Shown here: in pieces, positions 12,410-26,268 of the stretch | Numbering within the stretch: the first letter of the stretch is position 1 | Layout: every line of letters begins with the position of its first letter | Assembly (NCBI RefSeq): GCF_030936135.1 | Contig: NC_082597.1 | Span: forward strand, 48,491,095-48,555,094 | Reading direction: 5' to 3' | Length of the DNA: 64,000 bases | Origin: Gavia stellata | Lineage: Eukaryota; Chordata; Aves; Gaviiformes; Gaviidae | The notes under the pieces: generated by a model | Databases searched by the model: none | What the model saw: the letters and a program-made list of their open reading frames with translations, nothing else | What the model was told of the DNA's origin: nothing | Translations under genes and position numbers: made by a program

Positions 12410-12791
12410 GGCACCGCCAACGGCGAAGGGCCGCGGCCGCCTCAGCCCGGCGCCGAGCACAGCCGGGGCGGGGCGGGGCGGGGCGGGGCGGCCCTGCCAG
12501 GGCGGGGGCCGCCGCTGTGGGAAGCGGAGGTGCCCCAGGCCCGCGGCCGGGCTGGGCGGCGGAGCGCGGCGGAGCCACCGCCCCGCTGAGGGCTGCTGGA
12601 GAGAGGCGCCCGCGCCCCGCCCCGCCCCGCCCCGCCGTCCCCGCCGCCCAGGTGCGTCGCGGCGCTCCTGGCGGGCGGGAGGCGACGGACTCCATTTCCC
12701 GACGCGCCCCGCGGCCGCGGGGCGGCGCAGGCGCAGTTCCGGCTCGGCGCTGGGCCGGCGGCGGGAGCCTTGGGCTGGAAGCCGTGTAGTT
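12410..12791 (-). promoter_or_regulatory. CpG-island promoter of candidate gene (unit 1)
   Basis: Very GC- and CpG-rich. It holds a GGGGC array at 12465-12491 and a CCCCG array at 12615-12634 (Sp1/KLF-type GC boxes facing each other), an NRF1-like GCGCAGGCGC at 12725-12734, an ETS-type TTCCGG at 12737-12742, and a ZNF143-like ACTCCATTTCCC near 12689. These are typical of housekeeping and germline CpG promoters. It is upstream of the minus-strand gene. A strong plus-strand donor (CCCAG/GTGCGT, 12651/12652) suggests firing in both directions. The minus-strand first exon is not resolved. Confidence 0.6.
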
Positions 12792-13293
12792 GATATGCAA
12801 AGTCGTCTCTAAGTGCTAAGTTCTTCTAGATTTCACTCTCTAAAATACATGAAGTATGGTTTAAGTGAACATGCCAATCGAGGAACTGTTCCAGTTTTAA
12901 AGTTTCCTATCCGTAAAGCTTCCTTGCACACTAGAACTTGTATAATAAAGGGCGTCTGATTTCCGTGGGGAGGATTAAAAGAAGCATGGAGGTTGGGAGG
13001 AAACGAGAAGACTGTGGTTCGTTGCACCACTGCGGCTCTTGCCTCTACCTGAAATTGTAAGGAAACTTTGTATTAAACTAGGCGAGACTCTACAGCTAGA
13101 TTTTTACATTCATCCGCAGTAGTTAATTGAGGACTTTAAATAGTGTCTTTGGATATAAAATTTCCCTGGTGGCAAATGAGAATTCGTACCTTTCCTTTTA
13201 TGTAGTTGATTCTGCTGGTTTTATCCCTCTGGAAACTCCAGGGCCACCCTATCCGTGGGCCAGGCTGGATGGACAACCCAACAAGCAGGCTGC
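12792..13293. other. Stretch between CpG island and unit end, unit 1
   Basis: No supported gene. It contains an octamer-like ATATGCAAAG just outside the island (12791-12800). Short frames on both strands are unsupported. Equivalents are 26269-26770, 40438-40939 and 61771-62272. Confidence 0.5.
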
Positions 13294-13577
13294 AAAAAGG
13301 TTTAAACGATTCTAGTATCTCAGGACTTATTTTCACGTCGTGTTAGTTTAAAGCAGCGGGGGGGGTCTGTCATGCAGCGAGTGTGTGAAAGCACAGAAAT
13401 GCAATCTTTAGGGCCTCGCTGCATGAAGTGTTGAATATCCTCAGTAGCCTTTGACTCCGCTCTGGGGCCCTAATGACAGAGACAACCAGGCAGAAGGGGA
13501 TGAAGTAGTCTAACAGGGGATGCACCTGTGATCTGGAAAACAGGCATGTATTTTTATTACTTTCGTGGACCTTGGTG

Positions 13578-13673
13578 CCTTTGAAGCTGTGGAAGGGAGC
13601 GGTAAGGTCTCCCCTCAGCCTCCTTTTCTCCAGGCTAAAGAACCCCCGTTCCCTGAGCCCCAGCACGGCACAG
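13578..13673 (-). mobile_element. CR1 LINE scrap (unit 2)
   Basis: Same fragment as at 285-380, carried by the unit duplication. Confidence 0.75.
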
Positions 13674-13886
13674 CACAGCCTGCGCCTGCACAGGCTCGCT
13701 GTGTTGTGGATCGGTCACTCCTCCATGCACAGGGCGCTGCCGGTTATGGGGTCGGGGGTGGGAATGGGAGAGAGGAAGATGCTTTGTTGATCTGAGGTGC
13801 AGAGGTTTCTGCAAATAACTTCAAAGTTGAACGATGAGTTCAAAAAAGGCATACTTCATGCTTGTCAAGCCAACGTAGTCAAAGCT

Positions 13887-14608
<722 letters not shown>

Positions 14609-14675
14609 AACTGATGACAGTCCTCTTACAAGCAAGGGAAATAATGTCTCTAAAATATAATAATACATCTTTGTT

Positions 14676-14694
14676 TTTATTAGCTACGTTTATT
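14676..14694 (-). terminator. Tandem polyA signals, gene copy 2
   Basis: AATAAA on the minus strand at 14689-14694 and 14676-14681, in the same position relative to the terminal exon as in copy 1. Confidence 0.55.
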
Positions 14695-14708
14695 GTACCT
14701 TTATAATA

Positions 14709-14804
14709 TACAAACAACTATTTTTAAACACAAATTTCCATACAAACAACTACTTTTAAACACAAATTTCCATACAAGCAACTACTTTTAAACACAAATT
14801 TACA
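14709..14804. repeat. 32-bp repeat x3 (unit 2)
   Basis: Same three-copy array as unit 1, in the same place. Confidence 0.85.
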
Positions 14805-14855
14805 TTTTGGTCAGTTTCTAAACGTTAACAGTGTTCTTCCTCCCTCTTACTCGCT

Positions 14856-17800
14856 TCATCTCTTTCTCCTCTCTACGTAACCTTCTCCTTTTCTCCTCAC
14901 TTCCATGTCTTCTCGGCTCTGTTGTCAAAATAGATGTACAGAACATTTTGTGCATAATTTATCAGAGTAAAACTCTGTGCTCTTTCAGAAACATTTTAAG
15001 AGACACAAGATGGAGGTTCTAATCTCTGCTTTCAAGTCAGCTGTAAAATGTATTAATGGTCCTAAAGGCATCGTGTGCATGTTTCGTAGCCTGAGTCCCC
15101 TTACGAATTTGGACCTCGGCTGATCATCGTTCAGCTGTTGCAGATGCTTCCCGAGCAAGCAAGCAGAGAGAGAAATAGATCACACTCCTGTAGTCTCTAC
15201 TGTGCTTTGTCCAGTGCCACAAGCCAAAACACGCTTCTTGTAGCTCCTCACTTTAAAGGCAGGTACAGAGTTTGCTTTCATAGCGGTAATACTGTGACAA
15301 ATTAGATAGTCAGACGGGCAAAATTACATGTCCGCAAACAAACAAAACCATTAACTGCTCTTTCAGACTACTCGGCGTTGCTTAGAATCTTGCGGGTTTT
15401 GGTTGGGCAAGTTTTCAGAGCCATTTCACGTTTTCTAGGTGGGGAGAGACATGTCACTTTTACTGACAAGACGGAATCGTAAAAATTTCTATCAAACTGT
15501 TACCTGAATGGTTGTTTGAAACTTAGAGAACGTTTTTGCTCGTGGATTTCTTTTCCTCCAAGTTGGTGCATTGTAAGATCCTGAAGTATATTTGTCTATA
15601 GAAAAAACATATACATTGTTTCTTAATATCAGGGGCAGTTTGAGGGAAGACTCCCTTAGCCTGATAACGTGAATTAAGTATTGCGTTAGCTGAAGTATCA
15701 ATGAATGGACCAGGTGACTCACGCATCACCTCGGAAATACAAGTTAGGGTTAAATACAGACTCCCTCTCTGGCACTTTAAACATCATTTGTAACCTTGCA
15801 GCGTTTCCGTCAGGCTCGCAGGATCTTCCAATGAGGCGATTCTGCCACGGACATCCTTGCCTTGAACAAAGTGAATGTTCCTGTGTTGAAAATCTTCCCA
15901 AAGGCATGAATTGCTTTTAGATTAAACGAACCCATAGTCCAATCTCCTGTTCTATCTCTGCTTGTGAAAGCACTAGATGCAAGGCAGTATGGTGTTTTTG
16001 TGCTAGGCAGTTGATTTTGCATTAGAGTATGCTGCCTAATGACTAACCATTTTCTGTAAAATCTGGTTCAAAGTCATTATTATTAACACTCTGGCTTTCT
16101 GTTAATTCCAGCTTAATTCCATTAATTCACATTCTTAATTCCACAAGAAGCCTAACATCTTCAGTTTATACACAAGATGTAAGAATTACCGTAGTTTTCC
16201 CTTTGGGTCCAAACTCTTCTGTTTGTGTCAAGCTGATTCTTTTGTTTGGAGCATTTCCCACCATATGGCTCAGGTTCTGCTGAAAAGAAAGGTAGCGAAA
16301 ATGGTAAAGGTCGTTCTTCTGAAAATTAGGAAATATATAATAATTAAGTCCCTTTCACATTGGAATACTTGGATGCAATTGGTCCTTTTTCCCAAGGTAG
16401 TGCCTCGTGTCTTTTCCCTTCAACAAATGTGTTCCTCTGCGCCACAGAGCAGTCACCTCCTACAGGAAAGGAGTCTCACAAAGTTACCTGTACTCAAGAG
16501 CACCCTGAGAAACGTGAACAGTGCACAGAGCCTGCTCTTCTTATAATTACATTAAGTTTTTAACTGAAATGAATACAAAAATGCAAAGAATACAGTGAAA
16601 CCAAACAGCTGATTCATTAAGGCTCACAAAAAATTAGAGACACAGTCCATTTAAAAAGCTTTAAATACAGAGGGGTATGAACGGAGGTTCAATTATGGAA
16701 TTGTTTCTCAGTGGTAACTGTTTCTTACTGAGAGTAAAGAACACCTACAAGAAAGATACATTTTGTGCATAAAGGTGGGAGGAAAAGAAGTAGCATGTGA
16801 GATACATTTGTACTGTGCAATGCAGTTCTGGAGCTAGAAGATGCGTGCCGGTTTGCTCAAAGCTAGAGCAAGCATCCCTAACGTGGTACTGCATTATTTT
16901 GCATTGACAAACCAAGGGGAAAAAAGACGACTACAACAATTACGGCTGTTTTTACCACTAATAAATGTTTATGAAGAAAAAGGATTAAATACCACTAAGT
17001 ATTAAGTACATGCAAGGAGAACGGGGCATTCTTCCACCTTGATGACATGATTCTATACTGAACTCAATGGGGCAAAACACTGTGTCTTCTTTAAGATCAA
17101 GCGAGTGTGTGCAGAGGGGTCAGCTCCCTTACACAAGATGCAGGACTGCAGCTTTAATATTTCTCTGTATGATAACTGAAAAATACAAAGCCTTTTCATC
17201 TGAACTAGGGATAGTCTCACAAACATAACGGTTCTGAAAGCATTTTAACTTGTACGCATTTCTACGCTTGCATTTTTGCATCATCCTACTCAAATCTGTT
17301 TTACATAATTATCTGATTTTATCCCTAAGATTTACACAAAATAAGCAACAGTATTGTTTTTTTAGTAAAAATAGCAGGTCATATTTCTGCTTGGCAGTTT
17401 TTGATGACTGATCTACTGACTACTCTGGTGTCTTGTTATAGTAAGAACCTAACTCTCTGCTAAAATGGAATTACGTTATTACTTATTCACTAAAAAAACT
17501 ACTACAGATTTTTTTCAGTCATGCCACTTGGCCAGGAATGAAGGAGAAGCATAATAAGGGAGGTAAATATTTATTAATTTGTATTTCTTTCACCTTAATT
17601 ATGTTGGATAAAGCCCAACATTCGAAACAAAATGGAACTCTCTCGTTCTTACCTTTCAGAAGACACTTAAAGGGGGTATTTATTTACTCTAAATTTAGTT
17701 CTAGAAAAGTTTGATGTGTCGCTACATTTCGTCATCTGGACACCCAAGAGAGCCAGCAGAGAGCGTGGAGCACCTCTGGGGAAGTGACTCATCTCGCCTT

Positions 17801-20800
17801 TCGCTGGCGCTATCTTATGATGCAGTAAACAGCCCCATAGGAGTGCCTGTCTCAGTAAACAGCCCCATAAGAGTGCCTGTCTTTCTCCATTGGCAACAGA
17901 GAGCCCAGATGAGAGACTTAAACTACATTCCTGACCTTAGGATGGTTAAAATTAGACTACATAAATCTGGACCGTGAAGTAAAATTATATGAAAGACCTA
18001 TGTTGTGTATCTCGGGCAAGTACACATAGGGTTAATAGCCCATTTCTACCTTTTCCATCTACAATCGATGCAGGTAGTCACCACGTGTGTGACACTACGT
18101 GTATCTATATCTATATATAGATGGGGAAAAATTAATGAAGTATTTTTACGCTCTTTGTAACATGCTCTCTTCTGTTGTCACTAAATTAAGAAAGGGGGGA
18201 GGAGGGGCAAACTGTGTAATAGTTTCTCCCTGTAACAGTAAGTTTAAAAGCGGTAAACGTTGTCCAAGAAGATGAAAAGTACTTGCCTTTCTGCAAGTCT
18301 CGCTCGGTAGCTTCCAAGGGTGATAGCTCATTTTCCCGAGGTGAAGACACAGTTCTTCTTGATTGGTGTTTGTGAGGGTACCGAATCCTGTAATACTCTC
18401 CTAAACATTCACGAGGAGGGGAAAAAAAAACCAACCAACGTTTACTATAGTGGCATCATTGCTGTTGAGGGAGGAGTGACTAATTTCATATTTACCAGAT
18501 GTATAGCATATTTCCTTTATTGCTCTTTCCTCTTGAATGTCTTCAGCAGTCTTAGGCACCCGATTAGAAACATCTGTAGGAAATATTTTTAAAAGATTTT
18601 ACTAGATAGCTATACAAAGACCTGCAACAATTCTTAATAATCAAAGACCATAGTGAATTTCATTTCGGTCACGATTTGGCTTTTTCTGACTGCAACCTCT
18701 GCTTCTGGACAGAAAAGTGATTCCTTAACAGTAGGTGTTTCCAAGTGCAATAAGAATTGCAGTTACAAGACATATTAAGAAGCAAATGCTTGTGGAATTA
18801 ACATGATTCAGAAACATCTTCAGGACTCATTGTCAAAATAAGCCATCATTTACACCCAAAAGGAAATCTTCTGATTAAACCTGTCATCAGGGAGTGCTTG
18901 TGACGAAACCTCTGCCCAACGTTACTATCCTGTAATGTCTGCCGGCAGAGCTGGCATTACATCACTTTTTATATTGTTTAAATTAATGTGGCTTACTCAG
19001 CCTAAAACCGAGTTAGAAGCCACGAACAGGCAGCCCTGCCCGCCAACCTGGAGGGCAGGGGGATGGTGCAAAGCAACTTGGGGCTGCCTGAGAACTAGCG
19101 GGGTAATTTGCGGAGTGAACGCGTGAGAGTAGGCCGTTCTCTCACTTTCCCTCGCTGGGAACGGGCAATTGGTTCCTTCCCTAGGAATCTCTCATCTCAA
19201 GGGAGATACAGTCACAGCTTAGAAGTACCTCCTAAACTTGTAAACTTGTAGTTTTGTCCCCAAATTTTGAGAAATTTTGAAGGGTCTTTGGTGTCCATCT
19301 GAATTGTGGATCACATTTTAAACTCTATTAAATGAAAAAGAGCTATGTGAATTAGCTGGAAACTATTTCAAAAACTTGTCAACAACTCGCTTCTAAAAAT
19401 GTAATGGTTATTATAATAAATCGGTTGCGAAGTACATTGCAAGAGTCGAAAAAACCCATTCTAGTTCCTTGTAAAAGGAAGAAAAAAACTGTTTACAGTT
19501 CTCTTCCTCTTCATCGTCCTCTTCATCCTCTTCGCTGTTGACATTTATAATCAGTGGAGGGTGAATTGGTGGTAAAATATTCTCTCGCTTTCTGAGTGAT
19601 TCTCGACGAAGGGTTGGATGTAGAATCCCTTCTTGGACACCCTCTTGCAATGGGACATCTGCAGAAAAGAACATCAAATTTATTTTTTTTAAGGAGGGAA
19701 CTAGAACATGAAATCCAGGTTCAGACCAGCAGGTATGGGTTTGAAATCATTATGGCGTTGAAGGAATCATTAAATAGACTGATTGTGCCTTTTAGGCAAC
19801 ACCTTCTGCGGAGGTTGGCAAACGAGCATCTTCCAACTACAGAAAGTATGAGAAAACAGAGAGATACTTACAACATAGGGAAACGTGTGATTAGTAATAC
19901 CTGGGCTGAAGTGAGTAAATGAGTTTAGGACCCCACCTGTGAAAATATTTTAAACATGCTGAATAATAGGCAGGCCTGTATCACTCCCCATGGCATCGAT
20001 TTTGAAGAATTTAGCAGTGCTAAGCACAGGATTACCCATTTTTAGCTTGTAGACATTTTTCTCTATCAACATTTTCTGAATCACAACTCTCTTTACTAAG
20101 TACAAACTGTAGATTTTGAGAAAGAAGATGAAGTTCCTGGACAGGCTGGATCGATGGGCTGAGGCCAACCGGATGAAGTTCAATAAGGCCAAGTGCCGGG
20201 TTCTACACTTTGGCCACAACAACCCCAGGCAACGCTACAGGCTTGGGGAGGAGTGGCTGGAAAGCTCCCCCGCAGAAAAGGACCTGGGGGTGTTGATCGA
20301 CACCCGGCTGAATATGAGCCAGCAGTGTGCCCAGGTGGCCAAGAAGGCCAATGGCATCCTGGCTTGTATCAGAAATGGTGTGGCCAGCAGGAGCAGGGAG
20401 GTGATCATGCCTCCGTACTCGGCGCTGGTGAGGCCGCACCTCGAATACTGTGTTCAGTTTTGGGCCCCTCACTACAAGAAAGACATTGAGGTGCTGGAGC
20501 GTGTCCAGAGAAGGGCGACGAAGCTGGTGAGGGGTCTGGAACACAAGTCTTATGAGGAGCGGCTGAGGGAGCTGGGGTTGTTCAGTCTGGAGAAGAGGAG
20601 GCTGAGGGGAGGCCTTATCGCTCTCTACAACTACCTGAAAGGAGGTTGCAGAGAGGTGGCTGTTGGTCTCTTCTCCCAAGTGACTAGTGACAGGACTAGA
20701 GGAAATGGCCTCAAGTTGCGCCAGGGGAGGTTCAGGCTAGATATTAGGAAAAAGTTCTTTACTGAGAGAGTAGTGAAACATTGGAATAGGCTGCCCAGGG

Positions 20801-23069
20801 AGGTGGTAGAGTCACCCTCCCTGGAGGTATTCAAGGAGCGTGTGGATGTGGCATTGTGGGATGTAGCTTGATGGGCATGGTGCTGTGTGGTGTTGGGTGG
20901 GTTGTGGCTTGTTGTTGTTGTGTGGCGTGGTTTTGTTTTTTTTTTTTTTTTCCTCGAGGTTGGACTCGATGATCTTACAGGTCTTTTCCAACCGTAGTGA
21001 TTCTGTGATTCTGTGAAAATCATTTACGCTTAATTAGAAGGAAATCAGCAAAGATATTCTTTTCCTTAGGAATTTATATCTACCCACGACGTTTGCAGCA
21101 AAACTATTTCAGTACGGGGGTAGCATTTTCTGAGAGCCGGGAAATGCAACGGACTGAAAATTAAAATGATGAAAAATGGTGAGTCTATCTGTATTGTTCA
21201 AGCTGACCAATTTGCAACTCTAGGTACAATCAGGATTCTGTGCATTATATTGAAAATACTGAGGTTGGATATGTTTCCCAGCTTTAAAGAAAGAAGATGA
21301 AGCATGGGCATTTTCTCTTATTCCGGTTGTTATGCTTGTGAATTTGTACGTATTGCAGTAACAAGGAAAAGGGTTGGGTCCATTTTCTCGTTCTGATTTT
21401 TGGACGCTGCTCTTTCTTACACAGGATGCCCTTGTCCATAGTGCCTCTTGGGCGGCGTCTCTGACTCACACCACACCCAAAAGCGTGCCTACGTGGTGTG
21501 TACGACAGCACTAGCTGCCAGGGGCCGGTGCTGTGGATGTGGGAACTGTACTAAAAGCGGTATGGGCACTCATAGAAACAGCACTCAAGTTCTTGCCTTG
21601 GTCCTGGGTGGCTAGTTAGGCTCAACATGCCCAGATATGAGAGGCTGCCTTTTCCGGGGGGAATTTCCGGAACACGAGGTGTTTGCTTCTGACTCGAGGG
21701 CTTGCTGGACTTCTCTTACGACACCTGTCCACAGCTCTGGAGATAAGGCCCGTGAATCGGATGATATCTAGACAAGGGGTGTCTCACCCATGTAACATGT
21801 TGTGCTCTATCAACAGATACGGCTACTAGGGGCCCTACCAACCTCCTCCCCCCACCGCACACACTACTTTTCCTTTCTCTTAAATGATTTCCTGCCTACT
21901 AACCATTTTCACTACTAGAGAGATTTACTCTAGCAAATCCCCAAGTAAAGCAACGTTTTCACTCCATGGATCTTAGCAACCTAAACTGCCGTTTGTGACT
22001 TCATCTCTCATGTCACTCATAGGTAGGGAGATCCGTAACGTGACAGCTAAGCAAATCCATACGGCGACCCTAGACAATTGCCAATGCAATTCCTTTCTTG
22101 GCCTCAAACTTGCTGGGATAGCAAATCAGACCTGATGATTGATTTGCCGTGGTACATTTCTTGACCTTAATATATATTACGTCAGCACTGGAAGTAAGCC
22201 CTGGAGGGGCATTTTCGTGTCTTTACTCACTCTAACGAACAAATTGTTGAGAAAATACTTTTACTCACTGTTACTAGGTGGCAAAAAAAGTCCATTTATA
22301 TTACGAGGCTTGCTATGATGGAAGGCGCAATTGATCCTCGCACAGCCTGAGGGTTGTGTTTCCCAGAAGCAGGAGATGTTGCGGTACTTCTGCTGCAGGA
22401 GAAGACAGTTCTCAGACAGTGTAAATATCACCATGAAAATGGACTAAATGGATTAATACACGGTGCACTGCAGTGAGCAGAGGACTAAGATTTTGTGGGA
22501 CCACGCTCTGATATTTTAGAACGTTTGAGGTTATCTTTACCCTGAACAGATACACTCAGGTTTATATCCTGGATGTGAACGACATCCCAGCTGAGAGCTG
22601 TAAATGCCAGGTTGCCGGTTATTTCTCAGTGAGTTTCCCCCAATGCTGGAACGGATGCAATAACGAAGAGCCCTACAGCCAGCCCTGGATTTTCACCAGG
22701 TGGAATATAATTACTTCTTTGAAGAACAAACCCATTTTGGAGGACGTTGTTTTAAATAACTGATTTTGCGCCATCTTTAACGTATGTGTTCCCTGAGTGC
22801 CTGAGCCTGAGTTCACCGGAGAAATTGTCCATAGTTTAGATGATCATTAGCTCTTCACACGACTTCCGACCATCAGAGCCTTGACCTACAGATGCTGCCA
22901 TGACCCAGGCAGAGTGGCATATCAGCTTCTAAGTTTACATAACAAGCCTCCCTTTCAACACGGATATATCAAGAAAATCAAGGATACAAACCACTCTAAA
23001 ATCTACAGCAGTTACCTGTGCGTAGGGGGCATGGAAATGGAAATAGCGGTCGTTCCCAACTGCGGCCAT
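14856..23069 (-). CDS. Candidate five-exon gene, copy 2
   Basis: Same structure as copy 1. Exons are 23016-23105 (ATG at 23069), 19803-19836, 19497-19658, 15504-15595, and a terminal exon starting at 14918 with a stop at 14856. All splice dinucleotides and the reading frame are kept. In exon 4 one codon reads Arg where copy 1 has Gln, and a neighbouring Thr codon differs silently. Exon 3 matches copy 1. Confidence 0.5.
15898..16069. other. 172-bp segment lost from unit 1
   Basis: Present in units 2-5, and absent from unit 1 at 2599/2600. The break sits in short matching sequence (AAAATCT with TTC at both edges), which is typical of a microhomology deletion. It is intronic to the candidate gene. 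Confidence 0.9.
20125..21015 (+). mobile_element. CR1-B LINE, sense (unit 2)
   Basis: Same insertion carried by duplication. The open frame is 20116-20871 and is identical in protein to unit 1. The octamer end is at 21000-21015. Confidence 0.95.
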
Positions 23070-23277
23070 TTTCACCTCTCGTGCTTCTCCTCCACTCTCC
23101 TAATACTGGCAGAACATACACATGAAAACGTTAGAGCTGCCAACACTGAGGCAAATCGTAATCTTATCCTGAAAGCAGTAGCTTTCTTTCAAAAACTGGA
23201 CCTTCAGAACCTTAGCTCTGGTGCTTTTTTCAAACAAAACCCCAACGGGCAGCGAAATATGCTTGGACGAAGGAGGC

Positions 23278-23421
23278 GGTACCTTCTCCAGGCTTGCTGA
23301 ACCGACGAAGGCAGTTGCTAGCCGGTATAGAATGTTACAGTTCCACGGTGGTACCTTCTCCAGGCTTGCTGAACCGACAAAGGCAGTTGCTAGCCGGTAT
23401 AGAATGTTACAGTTCCACGGT
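23278..23421. repeat. 72-bp tandem repeat x2 (unit 2)
   Basis: Two copies with the same diagnostic difference as in unit 1. Confidence 0.92.
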
Positions 23422-24612
23422 TGCCAACCGCTCCTCCAGCTCGTGACATCAGCATGATGGCGCTCTGTGGCCTGTCCAGCTTGAACATCTTCCTTTACCT
23501 CCATTGCTTCAGCGTAAAGTAGGGGAAATCGGACCGTTGCAAAGAGTCTCCCATTCCGGTGTTTCCTTAACGTAAAACGGAACAAACCCGTTTGGCGGGG
23601 CTTAAATAATACCCAACTTCTTGCCGTAGGAACTGCGGTCTTAGAAACAGATCTTTGACACCACAAAGACAAACCTTATTCTCTGACTATTTTTTAACCA
23701 CCATCCCTGTGCCCAGTGTTTTTCTGACTCTACCTCTTTCTTTGGATGGAGAAACTTGCTGCTTCCTGTTAGTACACTGTTAGCTGTTAACTGCTTACAG
23801 TGTTGGGGTTCATTGCTTTTTCTGGCTTCCATGATGTCCACGGCCACAGCTCAAGCAGAAAGAACAGCGTACGCTTGTGTCCCTAATTAACGCCTCTGTT
23901 CTCATTCAGGTCCTAGGCTGCCTCGGAACACAAAGTATCGAGGGGGGGGAAATGAAGTTTCAGTCCTGGAAAATGGTGAGGCATACTGGTATCGCCAGGA
24001 CATGGGGTCAGATTTACAACACTGAGTGACATCAGTGACTTGGAGACGAACACTTCAGGTGCCAGTGACTCCGTGGGCACAAATGGTAGAAGGCTGGCTC
24101 AGCGGTGGTTACACCCAAGCCGGGGGAGAAGTACGAAGACACTGAAACGACTGGAAGTCGTCTGGTCTCTCTAGGAGCCTACCAATTTGCTTGTAACTCG
24201 GGTATCAGCGGATGGCCCGAAGACTAACCGGAAAGGAAAATACCGCATGCCTGACCACTGGGACTTTGCCACTGGAATAAAGTGATTTCTACAGGAATGA
24301 CCTCACCTAAGTACAGAAGGAAACTGCTCACTGGCAGCAAGGTGGGCAGTACTGGCGAGAGCTGTGAACAGAGAAGTGATGGGAAAAGGCTCCCACAGTT
24401 CTGCAAGCCCTACAACTGACTGGGGCACACAGGGGAAGGGAAGTTCAGAGAAGCAGACGAGGGCCGTGAGTAATGAACTCTCAGTGGGCAGGAGCCGCCT
24501 TTGGAAGAAAGTGTTACCACTGCCAAGAGCTACCCAAACAGGGGCGCTCTGCAGCTGTATAGCTGTGCCTAAATGAGGCACAGAAGCAGCTACGGCCAGG
24601 AGGAATTAATTC

Positions 24613-25690
24613 TGTACTGGGTTTGCGTGGCCGGGTTTTGGTAGCGGGGGGGGGGGCTGGAGGGGCGGCCTCTGTGAGAAGCTGCTGGAGAGCTTCTATC
24701 CCATGTCCGATAGAGCCAATGCCAGCCGGCTCCAAGGCGGACCCGCCGCCGGCCAAGGCTGAGCCCCTCAGCGACGGTGGTAGTGCCTCTGCGATAACAT
24801 GTTTAAGAAGGGGGAGAAACTGCTGGGCAACAGCAGCCGGAGAGGGGAGCGAGAATATGTGAGAGGAACAGCTCTGCAGACGCCAAGCTCAGTGAAGGAG
24901 GAGGGGGAGGAGGTGCTCCAGCGCCGCAGCAGAGATTCCCCTGCAGCCCGTGATGAAGACCATGGTGAGGCAGGCTGTCCCCCCGCAGCCCATGGAGGTC
25001 CACGGTGGAGCAGGTATCCACCTGCAGCCCGTGGAGGACCCCACGCCAGAGCAGGTGGATGCCCGAAGGAGGCTGCGACCCCGTGGGAAGCCCGTGCTGG
25101 AGCAGGCTCCCGGCAGGACCTGCGGCCCCGTGGAGAGAGGAGCCCACGCTGGAGCAGGTTTGCTGGCAGGACTTGTGACCCCACGGGGGACTCATGCTGG
25201 AGCAGTTCGTGAAGAACTGCAGCCCGTGGGAAGGGCCCACGCTGGAGAAGTTCGTGGAGCACTGTCTCCCGTGGGAGGGACCCCAGGCCGGAGCCGGGGA
25301 AGAGTGTGAGGAGGAAGGAGCGGCAGAGACAAGGTGTGATGAACTGAGCGCAACCCCCATTCCCCGTCCCCCTGCGCCGCTCGGCGGGGGGGAGGCAGAG
25401 GAAAATCAGGAGTGAAGCTGAGCCCGGGAAGAAGAGAGGGGTGGGGGGAAGGTGTTCCGAGATTTCGTTTTTCTCGCTCATAACCCTACTCGGATGTGCT
25501 TGGTAACAGATTCATTTCCCCGAGCCGAGTGTGTTTTGCCGGTGACGGTAACGGGTGCGTGATCTCTCCCTGTCCTTATCTCGACCCAGGAGCCTTTCGT
25601 TGTGTTTTCCCGCCCCTGCCCGGCTGAGGAGGGGAGCGATAGAGCGGCCTCGGTGGGCACCTGGCGTCCAGCCAGGGTCAAGGCAGCACA
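24613..25690 (+). mobile_element. Solo LTR-like element (unit 2)
   Basis: Same element carried by the unit duplication and nearly identical to that of unit 1. Confidence 0.55.
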
Positions 25691-25881
25691 CGTTCAAAGG
25701 CTGTACAGCGAGGCAGAGAGCCTGGGTAACGGCAGGAGGCAGCTGTCCCGGCGGAGGCAGAATGAGACCCAGCGAGGTCCCCACAGCCTGGGGCCAGGGC
25801 ATCCATGACCCAGGCCCGGGCGTGCGGCACCCCGGGAAGCAGAAAAGGCAGCCTGAGGAAAGGCTGCCAGGCCAGGGGAAC

Positions 25882-26268
25882 GGCACCGCCAACGGCGAAG
25901 GGCCGCGGCCACCTCAGCCCGGCGCCGAGCACAGCCGGGGCGGGGCGGGGCGGGGCGGGGCGGCCCTGCCAGGGCGGGGGCCGCCGCTGTGGGAAGCGGA
26001 GGTGCCCCAGGCCCGCGGCCGGGCTGGGCGGCGGAGCGCGGCGGAGCCACCGCCCCGCTGAGGGCTGCTGGAGAGAGGCGCCCGCGCCCCGCCCCGCCCC
26101 GCCCCGCCCCGCCGTCCCCGCCGCCCAGGTGCGTCGCGGCGCTCCTGGCGGGCGGGAGGCGACGGACTCCATTTCCCGACGCGCCCCGCGGCCGCGGGGC
26201 GGCGCAGGCGCAGTTCCGGCTCGGCGCTGGGCCGGCGGCGGGAGCCTTGGGCTGGAAGCCGTGTAGTT
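25882..26268 (-). promoter_or_regulatory. CpG-island promoter (unit 2)
   Basis: Same island, with five CCCCG motifs instead of four in the right-hand GC-box array. Confidence 0.6.

Noticed and set aside
11296-12812. Many 100-237 aa open frames on both strands of the GC-rich region
   Set aside because: They overlap in several frames, follow base composition and fall in an LTR-like repeat and a CpG island. I see no splice or domain support.
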